A DNA stretch of 64,000 nt from Chitinibacter bivalviorum (GTDB lineage: Bacteria; Pseudomonadota; Gammaproteobacteria; Burkholderiales; Chitinibacteraceae), in assembly GCF_013403565.1 (NCBI RefSeq), contig NZ_CP058627.1:1116001-1180000 (forward strand), given 5' to 3'. Under the pieces are notes generated by a model, which searched no databases, had not been told where the DNA came from, and saw only the letters and a program-made list of their open reading frames with translations. Positions 17,628 to 26,016 of the stretch are shown in pieces (positions within the stretch are counted from its first letter, which is position 1; every line of letters starts with the position of its first letter). A program made the translations under genes and the position numbers.

Positions 17628-20501
17628 TCAAAGGTCAGCCAATAGTGATTTAGCTACTTGCTGTTGCGACTCCGTCCCTTCCTGAACAGCTTCTTGCAAG
17701 ATTTCACGAGCCCCTTCAACATCTCCCATATCAATGTATGCGCGAGCCAAATCAATCTTAGTTTGGACAGGGTCATCTGCAGCAAAATCTAGTTCGCCAG
17801 CTGCGGCAGCCTCTGTTAAATCCAGACTAATATCGCCAAACGTACTATCCGCCTCTAAAGCACTTAATCCGACAGGCTCAGCCTCAGCACTTACATCCAA
17901 AGGTTCCGCACCAGCACCCGCCAAGTCAAAATCAAAATCAAGTTTGAGGTCATCATCCATTGACTCCGATTGCTCAGCATGAGGCAACTCAGCCAATGCT
18001 TCGACCGCCCCTGCGACGGGCACATCAAAATCAGGCAACGTTACATTGCCGAAATCTAAGTTAGAAGCCGATATGGTTTCTACTGAAGGCAATTCAACAT
18101 CCAAACCATCCAAATCAACCGAAGGCAAGTCAACCGAAAGATCTAAATCCGCCAAGTCTTCCAGTGCGGACAATTCACCAGATTCAGTGCCCAAATCAAT
18201 CGGCAAATCCAAGGACATCAAACTATCACTGTTAACATCTGTAAGCTCTTCAACCGCATCCAAAGTAGGAGAAGGCAATTTGAAGTCTTCATTTAGAGCA
18301 AAATCACTTTCCGCGACAGCATCTAAAGCAGCCGCATCTGCATTATCAACAGCCAAATCTAAATCTAGGTCACCAATCGAAGGTGGGGCATCTAATGACA
18401 GGTCAGCAGCAAAATCACTTACTGAGTTATCATGTTTTGCATCCAAGTCCAATTCAAAATCCAAACTTGTATCTTGAGATTGCATAACATCTGGTGCAGT
18501 TGGTTCATCTAGCGATGGAGCATCAGACGAGTTTGCCATCGCCATAACACCAGCGACCGCAGCCACTGCTACAGCAGGCGCCACAACACTACTAGTATCA
18601 ACAACGCCGGCAGGTTCTTTATGGTAAAGCGGATTTTCAGGATCAATTGCACGGCCGTTCATGGCTGCGCTATGCCAATTCTCACCCTGACCATTGGTTA
18701 CCGCAAATAATGTAGATGCATGCTCTTCATACGAAGCCACATCACGGCGCGCTGCATAAATATCGAGCAACTTCATGCGAATTTCGTGACGAGTCGGATC
18801 TTTTTGCAAGGCATCTTTTAGAATTTCTTCTGCCTGTGCATCGCGCCCATACGCCATGTACACTTCAGCTTCTGCAATTGGGTCAACTTCGTCTGTATCA
18901 ATGGTGCCCAAGCCTTGGCGACTAAAATCGGTCAAGAATGAATTTTCAGTAGCTTGCGTACTAATTACACCCCCGCCTGTACTCCCAAGTACAGTATTAG
19001 CCTTCAAGTCGCCACCTGTGATGATACTGTCCTCAAAAACACCTGGCTTTTGACGACGACGGGCATACCATAAGCCACCAGCACCCAGTGCTAACGCCAA
19101 TATGCCACCACCAAGCGTCAAAGGATCTTCGAGCAAGCCATCAATAAAACTTGGCTCTTCAACAACAGGCGCTTCTACTTGTACTCGGCGCTTAGGCTTA
19201 GCAACTTCACTGGCGACTTTCGACGCAACGGAAGCCGCAGCGACAACGGGTTCACTCGCCACAGCCGCGACAGGGCCACTTGCCACAACGGAAGAAGCCA
19301 CAGGTGCCGCGGTTACCAAAGTAGAAGCCTTAATTGGCTCTGCACTTGCTTTTGCCTTGAGTGCAGCCAGTTTTTCCATATCAGCAACATTTTTTTGCAA
19401 TGCCGCTACACGCTGATTGGCCTCATCCAGCGCTTTTTGTCTCGTCGCAATCTCTTCTTCAAGCGCTTGCAATTTAGATGCATCACCCGCTTTCTTGGCC
19501 GCATCCGCTGCCTTAGATAGCTTTAATACATCTTTATTTTTATCCGTCGCGCTTGCGCCTTGATCTTGCACCTTGGCAGTTATTTTTCCGCCCGATGATT
19601 GTTCGCCCAAATCTTTTGCTGGAGCCTTAGCAGCAGACTCAGCAAGCTTGCCACGGTACGAATGCCAATCCGCAGCCTGCACAGTAATTTCTTTAGCCGC
19701 CTCTGCTTTTGACACTTGCTTCATTTCATCGGCAGCAGGGACATGCAAAATTTTGCCGCGCTTCAAGCGATTCATATTCCCATCAAATGCAGCGGCATTC
19801 GAACGATACAAACTTACCAGCACCTGCTCCAAGCTAACCCCAGAAGGCTGCACTTGTTTTGCAATTGAACTTAAGCTGTCACCAGCTTTAACTTTATAAC
19901 TATCGCCAGTTGTTGATGCCTGATTTGAATCAGCACCACTAGTAGCTTCATGCTGCTGCGGAGTTTTAGGGGCTGGGGTAGTCGCAGTAGATTTTGACTG
20001 TTTAGGCTGCTTAGCCTCCTTAATTGCTCCACTAGTGCGAGCACCTGGTAATGCAGTAGATGCAAAACGAGCCTTATCAGCGCTCGAACCGCCGGAGTAG
20101 TCAGCGGGATCTATGAGCGCCGTATATTCACGCTGAATTCTGCCCGCAGCCCAATTGAGCTCAACGAGCAAATCAAGGAATGGCTCCGAAATGGGTTGTG
20201 TTGAATTAACTACGACATAGTACTGACCACCAGCACGCTTCTCGATATTAAAACGCAAACCTAGTGATGCAGGCGGATAGGCAATTTGAGCGGTGCTGTA
20301 GCTCTCCGGAGGAGCCAGACTCACCACGAGCGAATCAGCTTCATTAGGCTGAACGGAAACTAAATCTATCTCACCACGAAATGGCTGCCCCAAACCGGAC
20401 AACACATTCAAACGCCCCAAACCTGCTGCCTGAGTCAATAAAGGCATTGCAGCCATCGCTACCGCCAGGACACATGCTTTAAAACGAGGTGACTTTTGCA
20501 C
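17628..20501 (-). CDS. fimV: FimV/HubP-like peptidoglycan-binding polar protein
   Basis: Large inner-membrane organiser of type IV pili, polar signalling and twitching in related bacteria. Order: signal sequence (to about residue 25), FimV N-terminal domain starting GLGRLNVLSGLGQPFRGEI, LysM domain near residues 201-255 (YKVKAGDSLSSIAKQV), a coiled-coil stretch (about 350-400), one transmembrane helix (GGGILALALGAGGLWYARRR), then a very acidic cytoplasmic region with many Asp/Leu repeats and a C-terminal FimV/TPR domain ending KIDLARAYIDMGDVEGAREI. I set the start at GTG 20501 because GGAG lies 7 nt upstream and it gives a clean signal peptide; the longer reading to 20576 would add 25 unlikely residues. 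About 957 aa. Confidence 0.92.
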   Translation of the reverse strand: MQKSPRFKACVLAVAMAAMPLLTQAAGLGRLNVLSGLGQPFRGEIDLVSVQPNEADSLVVSLAPPESYSTAQIAYPPASLGLRFNIEKRAGGQYYVVVNSTQPISEPFLDLLVELNWAAGRIQREYTALIDPADYSGGSSADKARFASTALPGARTSGAIKEAKQPKQSKSTATTPAPKTPQQHEATSGADSNQASTTGDSYKVKAGDSLSSIAKQVQPSGVSLEQVLVSLYRSNAAAFDGNMNRLKRGKILHVPAADEMKQVSKAEAAKEITVQAADWHSYRGKLAESAAKAPAKDLGEQSSGGKITAKVQDQGASATDKNKDVLKLSKAADAAKKAGDASKLQALEEEIATRQKALDEANQRVAALQKNVADMEKLAALKAKASAEPIKASTLVTAAPVASSVVASGPVAAVASEPVVAAASVASKVASEVAKPKRRVQVEAPVVEEPSFIDGLLEDPLTLGGGILALALGAGGLWYARRRQKPGVFEDSIITGGDLKANTVLGSTGGGVISTQATENSFLTDFSRQGLGTIDTDEVDPIAEAEVYMAYGRDAQAEEILKDALQKDPTRHEIRMKLLDIYAARRDVASYEEHASTLFAVTNGQGENWHSAAMNGRAIDPENPLYHKEPAGVVDTSSVVAPAVAVAAVAGVMAMANSSDAPSLDEPTAPDVMQSQDTSLDFELDLDAKHDNSVSDFAADLSLDAPPSIGDLDLDLAVDNADAAALDAVAESDFALNEDFKLPSPTLDAVEELTDVNSDSLMSLDLPIDLGTESGELSALEDLADLDLSVDLPSVDLDGLDVELPSVETISASNLDFGNVTLPDFDVPVAGAVEALAELPHAEQSESMDDDLKLDFDFDLAGAGAEPLDVSAEAEPVGLSALEADSTFGDISLDLTEAAAAGELDFAADDPVQTKIDLARAYIDMGDVEGAREILQEAVQEGTESQQQVAKSLLADL

Positions 20502-20659
20502 AAGCAATCTCCGAAATGGGGCAACACTTCCTCGCCCACATCCAATGAGCAAATTGAAGGTACAAATGACCCACAATCAAGAAAGCATTTACCATCACAC
20601 GCATTTCAATATGCGTAGTTATTCAACAATTAAAGCAATAATACGGACTTTTCAATCCA

Positions 20660-21604
20660 TTACAGAAATTTATATTCATTTTTTCTGTCAATCGTAACAG
20701 CTACGCTACGTTTTTGCGGGATTTTAGCAACATCCCAACTTTCAAGAGCCCATTCCCATAACTCAAACAATGGCGCGGCTTTCATATCAATTAATGGCTG
20801 CTGCCACAATAGGTAAAGCGCCTGCCATAACTGAGCTGCCTCATTGGAGCTTAACAAAGCTGGAGCTAAAGTTTGCTTGCTCAGCTTTTCACCACGAGAG
20901 TTAGTAATCACTGGAATATGCAAATACTGAGGCTGATACAAATTCAATACTTGCTGAACATATCGCTGCCTAGGCGTTGAGTCTAGCAAATCGGCGCCTC
21001 TGACAATATGAGTTACACCACTATCTGCATCATCAACTACAACTGCAAGTTGATAAGCCCATAAACCATCAGCGCGCCTAATCACAAAGTCACCCAAATC
21101 ATCAAACAATCTTTGAGATACCACTCCCTGCACTCGATCTACAACCTCCAGCAAGTCATTCGACACTTTTATTCGATATGCAGCCTTTACCGTTTCCATC
21201 ATTGACCGCTCACGACAGCGCCCGACATAGCGCGCACCATCAATACCAAGCAAGCCATCGGATTGAATCATTTTTCTTGTGCAAGTACATTGATAGGCAG
21301 CGCCAGCCTCAATCAATCGCTCCAACATTGCCCGATAGCGTAATTCACGCTGACTTTGCCAAAGCACTGCACCATCCCACTCAAACCCAAAACGCTCCAG
21401 CGTAGATAAAATAGACTGAGCCGCCCCTGGCACCTCACGCGGAGGATCCAAATCTTCTATTCTCAACAACCATTGTCCGCCGTTTTTTCGAGCATCTAGG
21501 TAGCTGGCAACCGCAGCCATGAGTGACCCCATATGCAGCACACCAGTAGGACTTGGCGCAAAACGCCCAACATAAGGTGAATTTTGAGATGTAAGCGTTT
21601 GCAT
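20660..21604 (-). CDS. gluQ: Glutamyl-Q tRNA(Asp) synthetase
   Basis: GluRS paralogue without the anticodon-binding domain that attaches glutamate to queuosine 34 of tRNA-Asp. HIGH-type motif in FAPSPTGVLHMGSLMAAV, zinc-site cysteines in YQCTCTRKM and VGRCRER, and the KMSKS-type motif GEKLSKQTL. At 314 aa it is far shorter than GltX (about 470), which decides the assignment. Divergent from fdxA, sharing a 109-bp upstream region with a 17-bp palindrome. Confidence 0.93.
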   Translation of the reverse strand: MQTLTSQNSPYVGRFAPSPTGVLHMGSLMAAVASYLDARKNGGQWLLRIEDLDPPREVPGAAQSILSTLERFGFEWDGAVLWQSQRELRYRAMLERLIEAGAAYQCTCTRKMIQSDGLLGIDGARYVGRCRERSMMETVKAAYRIKVSNDLLEVVDRVQGVVSQRLFDDLGDFVIRRADGLWAYQLAVVVDDADSGVTHIVRGADLLDSTPRQRYVQQVLNLYQPQYLHIPVITNSRGEKLSKQTLAPALLSSNEAAQLWQALYLLWQQPLIDMKAAPLFELWEWALESWDVAKIPQKRSVAVTIDRKNEYKFL

Positions 21605-21644
21605 TGAAAAGCACTGTAAAATGGAAGGGTTTAATTACCTTGCC

Positions 21645-21661
21645 CACATCGCAACGATGTG
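21645..21661. promoter_or_regulatory. 17-bp inverted repeat between gluQ and fdxA
   Basis: CACATCG-CAA-CGATGTG is a perfect 7-3-7 palindrome centred between the divergent starts, 41 bp from gluQ and 53 bp from fdxA. A TAGAAT -10-like box for fdxA follows at 21669-21674, so the palindrome would overlap the -35 area. Confidence 0.45.
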
Positions 21662-21713
21662 CAGCTGTTAGAATAATGACCAATTACGTGTATTCGACCC
21701 CAATGGAGCCCAC

Positions 21714-22037
21714 ATGACTTATGTAGTTACAGACGCTTGCGTAAAGTGCAAATACACCGACTGCGTTGACGTATGCCCAGTTGACTGCTTTCGGGAAGGC
21801 CCCAACTTTTTAGTGATTGACCCCGATGAATGCATTGACTGTACTTTATGTGTGGCAGAATGCCCCGTCGAAGCTATTTATGCCGAAGATGATGTCCCTG
21901 CAAACATGACTCAATACATAGCCGCCAACGCAGAACTTGCAAAACAATGGCCCATCATTGTACAAAAAAAAGAACCGCTACCCGAGCATGAAGAGTGGGC
22001 AAGCATCAGCGGCAAATTCGATCAAATAGAACGCTAA
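21714..22037 (+). CDS. fdxA: 7Fe ferredoxin ([3Fe-4S][4Fe-4S])
   Basis: Small cytosolic electron carrier. The first cluster motif is [18 protein letters not shown], where spacing of the cysteines matches FdxA proteins that hold a 3Fe and a 4Fe cluster; the second is [12 protein letters not shown]. The C-terminal 45-residue extension ([12 protein letters not shown]) is typical of the 107-aa FdxA group in proteobacteria. The electron partner is not shown by neighbours. Confidence 0.95.
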   Translation: MTYVVTDACVKCKYTDCVDVCPVDCFREGPNFLVIDPDECIDCTLCVAECPVEAIYAEDDVPANMTQYIAANAELAKQWPIIVQKKEPLPEHEEWASISGKFDQIER

Positions 22038-22049
22038 GCATACAAATCC

Positions 22050-22078
22050 TTGAAACATATTGCAAATTGAGCTATAGT
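22050..22078 (+). promoter_or_regulatory. Sigma70-type promoter of the rpsF operon
   Basis: TTGAAA at 22050-22055 and TATAGT at 22073-22078 are separated by exactly 17 bp. The start would be near 22085, giving a leader of about 60 nt before rpsF. Confidence 0.7.
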
Positions 22079-22094
22079 CGCGAACTCTTAAACC

Positions 22095-22128
22095 TTGCCT
22101 GACCGTGGTCGCTAACGGCAGGCTGCAA
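22095..22128 (+). promoter_or_regulatory. rpsF leader hairpin, candidate S6:S18 binding element
   Basis: GCCTG-A-CCG pairs with CGG-CAGGC around a 10-nt loop, directly upstream of the AAGGAG of rpsF. S6:S18 autoregulatory leaders known in many bacteria contain a conserved CCG next to a stem; this one has CCG in a similar context. Match judged by eye only. Confidence 0.4.
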
Positions 22129-22145
22129 ACCATAAGGAGCAATAC

Positions 22146-22508
22146 ATGCGACATTATGAAATCGTGTTTATCGTGCACCCAGATCAAAGCGAACAAGTTC
22201 CAGCAATGATCGAGCGCTACAAATCACTGATCACTACTGGTGCTGGTTCTATCCATCGCATGGAAGATTGGGGTCGTCGTCAATTGGCTTACCCAATTCA
22301 AAAAATCCACAAAGCACACTATGTGTTGATGAACATTGAATGCAGCCAAGAAACTTTGGAAGAAATTGAACACGCATTCAAATTCAATGATGCTGTACTT
22401 CGCCACCTGACTCTGAAAACAGAAGGCGCAGTAACTGAAGCTTCTCCGATGATGAAAGAAGAGAAATCAAAATCTCTGACTCAAGGCGCTGAAGTTCAAG
22501 CTGCTTAA
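22146..22508 (+). CDS. rpsF: 30S ribosomal protein S6
   Basis: Binds the central domain of 16S rRNA with S18. Starts [19 protein letters not shown] and contains [15 protein letters not shown] and [10 protein letters not shown], classic S6 motifs. AAGGAG lies 7 nt before the ATG. The 120-aa protein has a short polar tail. First gene of rpsF-priB-rpsR-rplI. Confidence 0.98.
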   Translation: MRHYEIVFIVHPDQSEQVPAMIERYKSLITTGAGSIHRMEDWGRRQLAYPIQKIHKAHYVLMNIECSQETLEEIEHAFKFNDAVLRHLTLKTEGAVTEASPMMKEEKSKSLTQGAEVQAA

Positions 22509-22518
22509 TTCGGAAAAA

Positions 22519-22824
22519 TTGAATTTACGAAATCAAGCTTTAGCCGAAGGTCATTTACTGATCACAGACGCAATTCGCCGGACTCCTGCTGGCATTGCAA
22601 TGATTGAAGGATGGATTATTCATCAATCAGAGCAAACCGAAGCGGGCTTACAACGCAAAGTTGACTGTGAAATACCTTTTGTGGCGCTCGGTGATATTTG
22701 TCAAAAATTGATCACCACAACAGCAAATCAAAAAGTTAAATGCAAGGGTTTTTTAGCCGCTCGCAGCAGTAAATACAGACAAAGCTTGGTTTTACACATT
22801 ACCGCTTTTGAATATTTGAATTGA
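22519..22824 (+). CDS. priB: Primosomal replication protein N (PriB)
   Basis: Single-stranded-DNA-binding OB-fold protein that helps PriA restart replication. RRTPAGIAMIEGWIIHQSEQ and VDCEIPFVALGDICQKL match PriB, as does its place between rpsF and rpsR. Length 101 aa. No ATG fits; TTG at 22519 is the best start, with CGGA just upstream and only 10 bp after rpsF. PriB diverges fast, so the context carries much of the weight. Confidence 0.9.
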   Translation: MNLRNQALAEGHLLITDAIRRTPAGIAMIEGWIIHQSEQTEAGLQRKVDCEIPFVALGDICQKLITTTANQKVKCKGFLAARSSKYRQSLVLHITAFEYLN

Positions 22825-22834
22825 GGATTAGACA

Positions 22835-23062
22835 ATGTCTCGCCAACTCTTCAAGCGCAGAAAATTCTGCCGCTTCACTACCGAAGGTATCGCTCAAGTT
22901 GACTACAAAGACGTAGCAATCTTGAAAGATTTCATCTCTGAAAACGGCAAGATCATTCCTGCACGTATCACTGGCACTAAAGCCAAATATCAACGCCAAT
23001 TGTCGACAGCCATTAAATTGGCTCGTTTCTTGGCTTTGTTGCCTTACACTGATCAACACTAA
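22835..23062 (+). CDS. rpsR: 30S ribosomal protein S18
   Basis: Partner of S6 on 16S rRNA. The 75-aa protein shows [41 protein letters not shown] and [12 protein letters not shown], all diagnostic. Preceded by GAGGA and placed between priB and rplI. Confidence 0.98.
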   Translation: MSRQLFKRRKFCRFTTEGIAQVDYKDVAILKDFISENGKIIPARITGTKAKYQRQLSTAIKLARFLALLPYTDQH

Positions 23063-23083
23063 GACGGACGGGAGAAACTTATT

Positions 23084-23536
23084 ATGCAAATCATCCTGCT
23101 CGAAAAAGTAGCGAATCTGGGTCAATTGGGCGACATCGTTAAAGTTAAAGATGGTTACGCTCGTAACTTCTTGATTCCACAAGGCAAAGCTAAACGCGCA
23201 AATGAAGCCAATATGGCTGCATTCGAAGCTAGCCGTGCGGAATTGGAAGCTAAACAAGCTGAAATCTTGGCTGAAGCTCAAGCTCGCGCAGTTAAACTGG
23301 AAGGCGCTGAAATCACAATCGCTCAAAAAGCGGGTGTTGATGGCCGCCTGTTCGGCTCAGTAACTAACCACGACATCGCTGAAGCCATCACTGCTTCTGG
23401 CGTTGCAGTTCAGAAATTTGAAGTGCGCCTGCCAAATGGTCCATTCAAAGCAATCGGCGAATACGAAGTTGCTTTGGCTCTGCACCATGACGTAGTAAGC
23501 ACCATCAAATTGCAAGTTGTAGGCGCAGCAGCTTAA
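23084..23536 (+). CDS. rplI: 50S ribosomal protein L9
   Basis: Binds 23S rRNA near the L1 stalk. The N-domain [17 protein letters not shown] and [16 protein letters not shown] is diagnostic; a long charged helix links to the C-domain with [16 protein letters not shown]. 150 aa. Last gene of its operon, followed by a bidirectional terminator. Confidence 0.98.
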   Translation: MQIILLEKVANLGQLGDIVKVKDGYARNFLIPQGKAKRANEANMAAFEASRAELEAKQAEILAEAQARAVKLEGAEITIAQKAGVDGRLFGSVTNHDIAEAITASGVAVQKFEVRLPNGPFKAIGEYEVALALHHDVVSTIKLQVVGAAA

Positions 23537-23552
23537 TTATTAGCTACTCGCA

Positions 23553-23583
23553 AAAAAAGCCACGATTGATTCGTGGCTTTTTT
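23553..23583. terminator. Bidirectional terminator between rplI and tcdA
   Basis: AAAAAAGCCACGA/TCGTGGCTTTTTT with a 5-nt loop lies between convergent genes; runs of T follow in both directions. Confidence 0.92.
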
Positions 23584-23595
23584 ATTTACTACAAA

Positions 23596-24372
23596 TCACT
23601 TCGATAACGACTTTAAAACCCGAGAAACAGCCACTAATCCAAAGGTTGCTGTTACCGTCATCACCGCACCAAAACCTCCTGCGCAATCCAAGCGCACTCC
23701 CTCGCCACTTTGTGGTTTTGCCGCACAAACCGAACCATCAGCCTGCGGATACATTAACTGCTCGGTTGAATACACACACTCAACACCCATCTTCTTGCCA
23801 TTTTTGGCAAATCCAAAATCCCGCCGCAACAGATTGCGCACCTTTGCCGCCAAAGGGTCTTGAATCGTCTTACTTAAATCATCGACCTTGATTTGTGTCG
23901 GGTCGATCTGTCCACCCGCTCCACCCACCGTAATAATTTTAATTTTATTACGCCGACAATACGCAATTAATGCAGCCTTAGTTTTAACGCTATCGATACA
24001 ATCAATAATGTAATCATGCCCATTCAAATATTGAGTAAAGTTTTCTTCTGCTACAAAATCCTCAATTGCACGAATTGCTATTTCCGGATTAATTGCCAAT
24101 AGACGCTCTGCAACCGCCGCCACTTTCATACGACCAAACTGCCCTTCTAATGCAGGCAATTGACGATTGGTGTTTGAAATGCAGATATCATCCAGATCAA
24201 TTAAAGTTACGCCACCTACCCCCGATCTCGCCAAACCTTCTGCTACCCAAGAGCCAACACCACCTATACCAATCACGCAAACTTTCGCAGACGCAAATTT
24301 CGCCAACCCTGCGGCGCCGTATAAGCGAGCTACACCAGCAAAACGTCGCTGATAATTATTTTCTTGTTCCAT
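23596..24372 (-). CDS. tcdA: tRNA threonylcarbamoyladenosine dehydratase (TcdA/CsdL)
   Basis: E1-like ATPase that cyclises t6A37 in ANN-decoding tRNAs. The nucleotide loop is VIGIGGVGSWVAEGLARSG, followed by LIDLDDICISNTNRQ and DCIDSVKTKAAL, as in TcdA rather than ThiF or MoeB (no CxxC zinc pair pattern). The C-terminal hydrophobic end SVCAAK..GGFGAVMTVTATFG fits. ATG at 24372 is chosen over the GTG at 24378. 258 aa. Confidence 0.93.
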   Translation of the reverse strand: MEQENNYQRRFAGVARLYGAAGLAKFASAKVCVIGIGGVGSWVAEGLARSGVGGVTLIDLDDICISNTNRQLPALEGQFGRMKVAAVAERLLAINPEIAIRAIEDFVAEENFTQYLNGHDYIIDCIDSVKTKAALIAYCRRNKIKIITVGGAGGQIDPTQIKVDDLSKTIQDPLAAKVRNLLRRDFGFAKNGKKMGVECVYSTEQLMYPQADGSVCAAKPQSGEGVRLDCAGGFGAVMTVTATFGLVAVSRVLKSLSK

Positions 24373-24385
24373 AGTCACTTAAACC

Positions 24386-24417
24386 CTAAAAACAATTCAG
24401 CCCCAAATGGGGCTGAA
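24386..24417 (-). terminator. Terminator of phaR
   Basis: Stem TTCAGCCCC/GGGGCTGAA with AAAT/ATTT loop, followed on the minus strand by TTGTTTTTAG. It lies between the phaR stop and the tcdA start. Confidence 0.7.
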
Positions 24418-24477
24418 AATACTATAGCTATGTATACCTTACTAAGCATTGAATTAGCTTAACTTTAAGGCAATACC

Positions 24478-25149
24478 CTACTCTGCTTTCTTTGGTGCAC
24501 GTTTGCGTAGGCTAGGTTTTGCAACAACACCCTCATTCACAGGTGCTTCTTCTTCCGGCATTGCTGGCGGCGGGGTCGTTGGATGCAAAGCATCTGCCGC
24601 AGCCGGAGCAGCCTTAGGGCCTCCCGGCATACCAAAGCCAGTAAACAGGTTTTTTGCACGTTCTTGCAGCTGCTGCTGCATTTCCACAAACATATTGGTA
24701 CTGCTTTCCAAATAATTGCCCATCATATTTTGAATCGCGGGACCTTGGAATTTCATAAATTCCCCCCACAAATTCGCATTACTAAACATGGGATTATCAC
24801 CAGCTATCGTCGACTTGGTTTGGTCTTGCAAGCGAGACTGCATTTCTGCAAACAATTGCATATTCTTTTCGAGATAATTCCCCATCAAGCCCTGCATTGC
24901 ATGGCCGTAAAACCGGATAATCTGCGTTAATACATCGTAGGAGAACATCGGCATACCACCGGCTTCCTCTTCCAGAATAATCTGCAGCAACACACTACGG
25001 GTCAGATCTTCACTTGTCTTGGCATCTTGGATGGAAATATCGATACCATCGAGCACCAATTGCTTAACATCGGATAGCGTTATATAGCAGCTCGTAGTGG
25101 TATCGTAGAGGCGACGATTTGGGTATTTTTTGATGACCCGCTTTTCCAT
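24478..25149 (-). CDS. phaR: Polyhydroxyalkanoate synthesis repressor PhaR
   Basis: DNA- and PHA-granule-binding regulator that represses phasin genes until polymer appears. The N-terminal PhaR DNA-binding domain begins VIKKYPNRRLYDTTTSCYIT. Two accumulation-regulator repeats follow: QIIRFYGHAMQGLMGNYLEK and FQGPAIQNMMGNYLESS, then a Pro/Ala-rich, basic tail ending RKRAPKKAE. The second ATG at 25149 is preferred because AAGGA is then 8 nt away. Divergent from the phasin gene, its expected target. Confidence 0.95.
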   Translation of the reverse strand: MEKRVIKKYPNRRLYDTTTSCYITLSDVKQLVLDGIDISIQDAKTSEDLTRSVLLQIILEEEAGGMPMFSYDVLTQIIRFYGHAMQGLMGNYLEKNMQLFAEMQSRLQDQTKSTIAGDNPMFSNANLWGEFMKFQGPAIQNMMGNYLESSTNMFVEMQQQLQERAKNLFTGFGMPGGPKAAPAAADALHPTTPPPAMPEEEAPVNEGVVAKPSLRKRAPKKAE

Positions 25150-25233
25150 ATTCATCTATCCTTTTTTACCGTATTTTGTGCAGACTCATATTATCTAGCG
25201 AGAAGGCAATCTACGCCAGTACAATACACATGG

Positions 25234-25303
25234 TGCGTCGCAACAAAATAGATTTGACAACACACAAAAGCTGTACCAAAATAGTTTTGGATTGTGCATT
25301 GCA
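25234..25303 (+). promoter_or_regulatory. Phasin promoter with two TGC-N3-GCA sites (candidate PhaR operators)
   Basis: TTGACA (25254-25259) and CAAAAT (25277-25282) are 17 bp apart. TGCGTCGCA (25234-25242) lies just upstream of the -35 and TGCATTGCA (25295-25303) near the expected transcript start. TGC-N3-GCA cores resemble, from memory, PhaR sites reported in other PHA producers. The site positions would suit repression of the phasin gene. Confidence 0.5.
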
Positions 25304-25358
25304 CCATACAACCGGATACTCCGGTTCTGGCCTTAAACCTACCCTTGGAGATTTCGAA

Positions 25359-25928
25359 ATGACTACAGCACAGCAACAATACACTAGCTTTGCCACCGAA
25401 CAAGTTGAAACCGCTTTGCGCTTTGCTCGCATTTCTTTGGATTCAATTGATCGTCTTGCCAAGCTGCAAGTTGAAACCGCTAAAACTATCTTAGAAGAAA
25501 ATGCTAAAACCTTGAAACAACTTAGCACAATCAAAGATGTTCAAGAAGCTTTAGCTGCCCGTCAAAAAATTTCTGAAGCTGCAATTGAGCAAGCTACAGC
25601 TTACTCACGTAACTTGTATGAAATTTCATCACAAGCACAAAACGAATTTTCAAAATTGGTTGATGAACGCAACGTTGACTTCAATAAAAACGTAGTCTCA
25701 GGTTTAGACCGTTTCGTTAAAAACGCACCAGCAGGCGCTGATGCCGCTGTAGCAGCCGTAAAATCAACAGTGCAAGCTACTGCTGCCGCAGTTGACAGCA
25801 TGACCAAAGCGGCAAAGCAAGTCGCTGAGTTTGCTGATGCTTCTGTAAAAGCGGCATCGACTGCAACTGCTGATGCAGTAAAAACAGCAGCTAAAAAAGC
25901 CAGCGCCACCAATGGCAGCAGCAACTAA
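25359..25928 (+). CDS. phaP: Phasin family protein (PHA granule-associated)
   Basis: Coats polyhydroxyalkanoate granules and controls their number and size. The 189-aa protein is almost wholly helical, with TEQVETALRFARISLDSIDRL and LQVETAKTILEENAKTLKQL as phasin motifs and an Ala/Lys-rich C-terminus (TADAVKTAAKKASA) like those of histone-like phasins. ATG at 25359 has TTGGAG 8 nt upstream; the reading frame stays open 183 bp further, but that stretch carries the promoter. Divergent from phaR. No PHA synthase is in the window. Confidence 0.93.
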   Translation: MTTAQQQYTSFATEQVETALRFARISLDSIDRLAKLQVETAKTILEENAKTLKQLSTIKDVQEALAARQKISEAAIEQATAYSRNLYEISSQAQNEFSKLVDERNVDFNKNVVSGLDRFVKNAPAGADAAVAAVKSTVQATAAAVDSMTKAAKQVAEFADASVKAASTATADAVKTAAKKASATNGSSN

Positions 25929-25943
25929 TTTGTTGGAAGCTAC

Positions 25944-25972
25944 AAAAAAGGCTCCTTAGGGAGCCTTTTTTT
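25944..25972. terminator. Bidirectional terminator between phaP and pnp
   Basis: AAAAAAGGCTCC-TTAG-GGAGCCTTTTTTT lies between the convergent phasin and pnp genes. Confidence 0.93.
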
Positions 25973-26016
25973 CATGCAGGTAATTCAAGTGAGCGTGTTG
26001 CCACGCCCACTTAGCA

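Noticed and set aside
22799..23326. 175-aa minus-strand frame across rpsR and rplI
   Set aside because: Antisense to two certain ribosomal protein genes; Ser/Phe/Cys-rich product typical of shadows.
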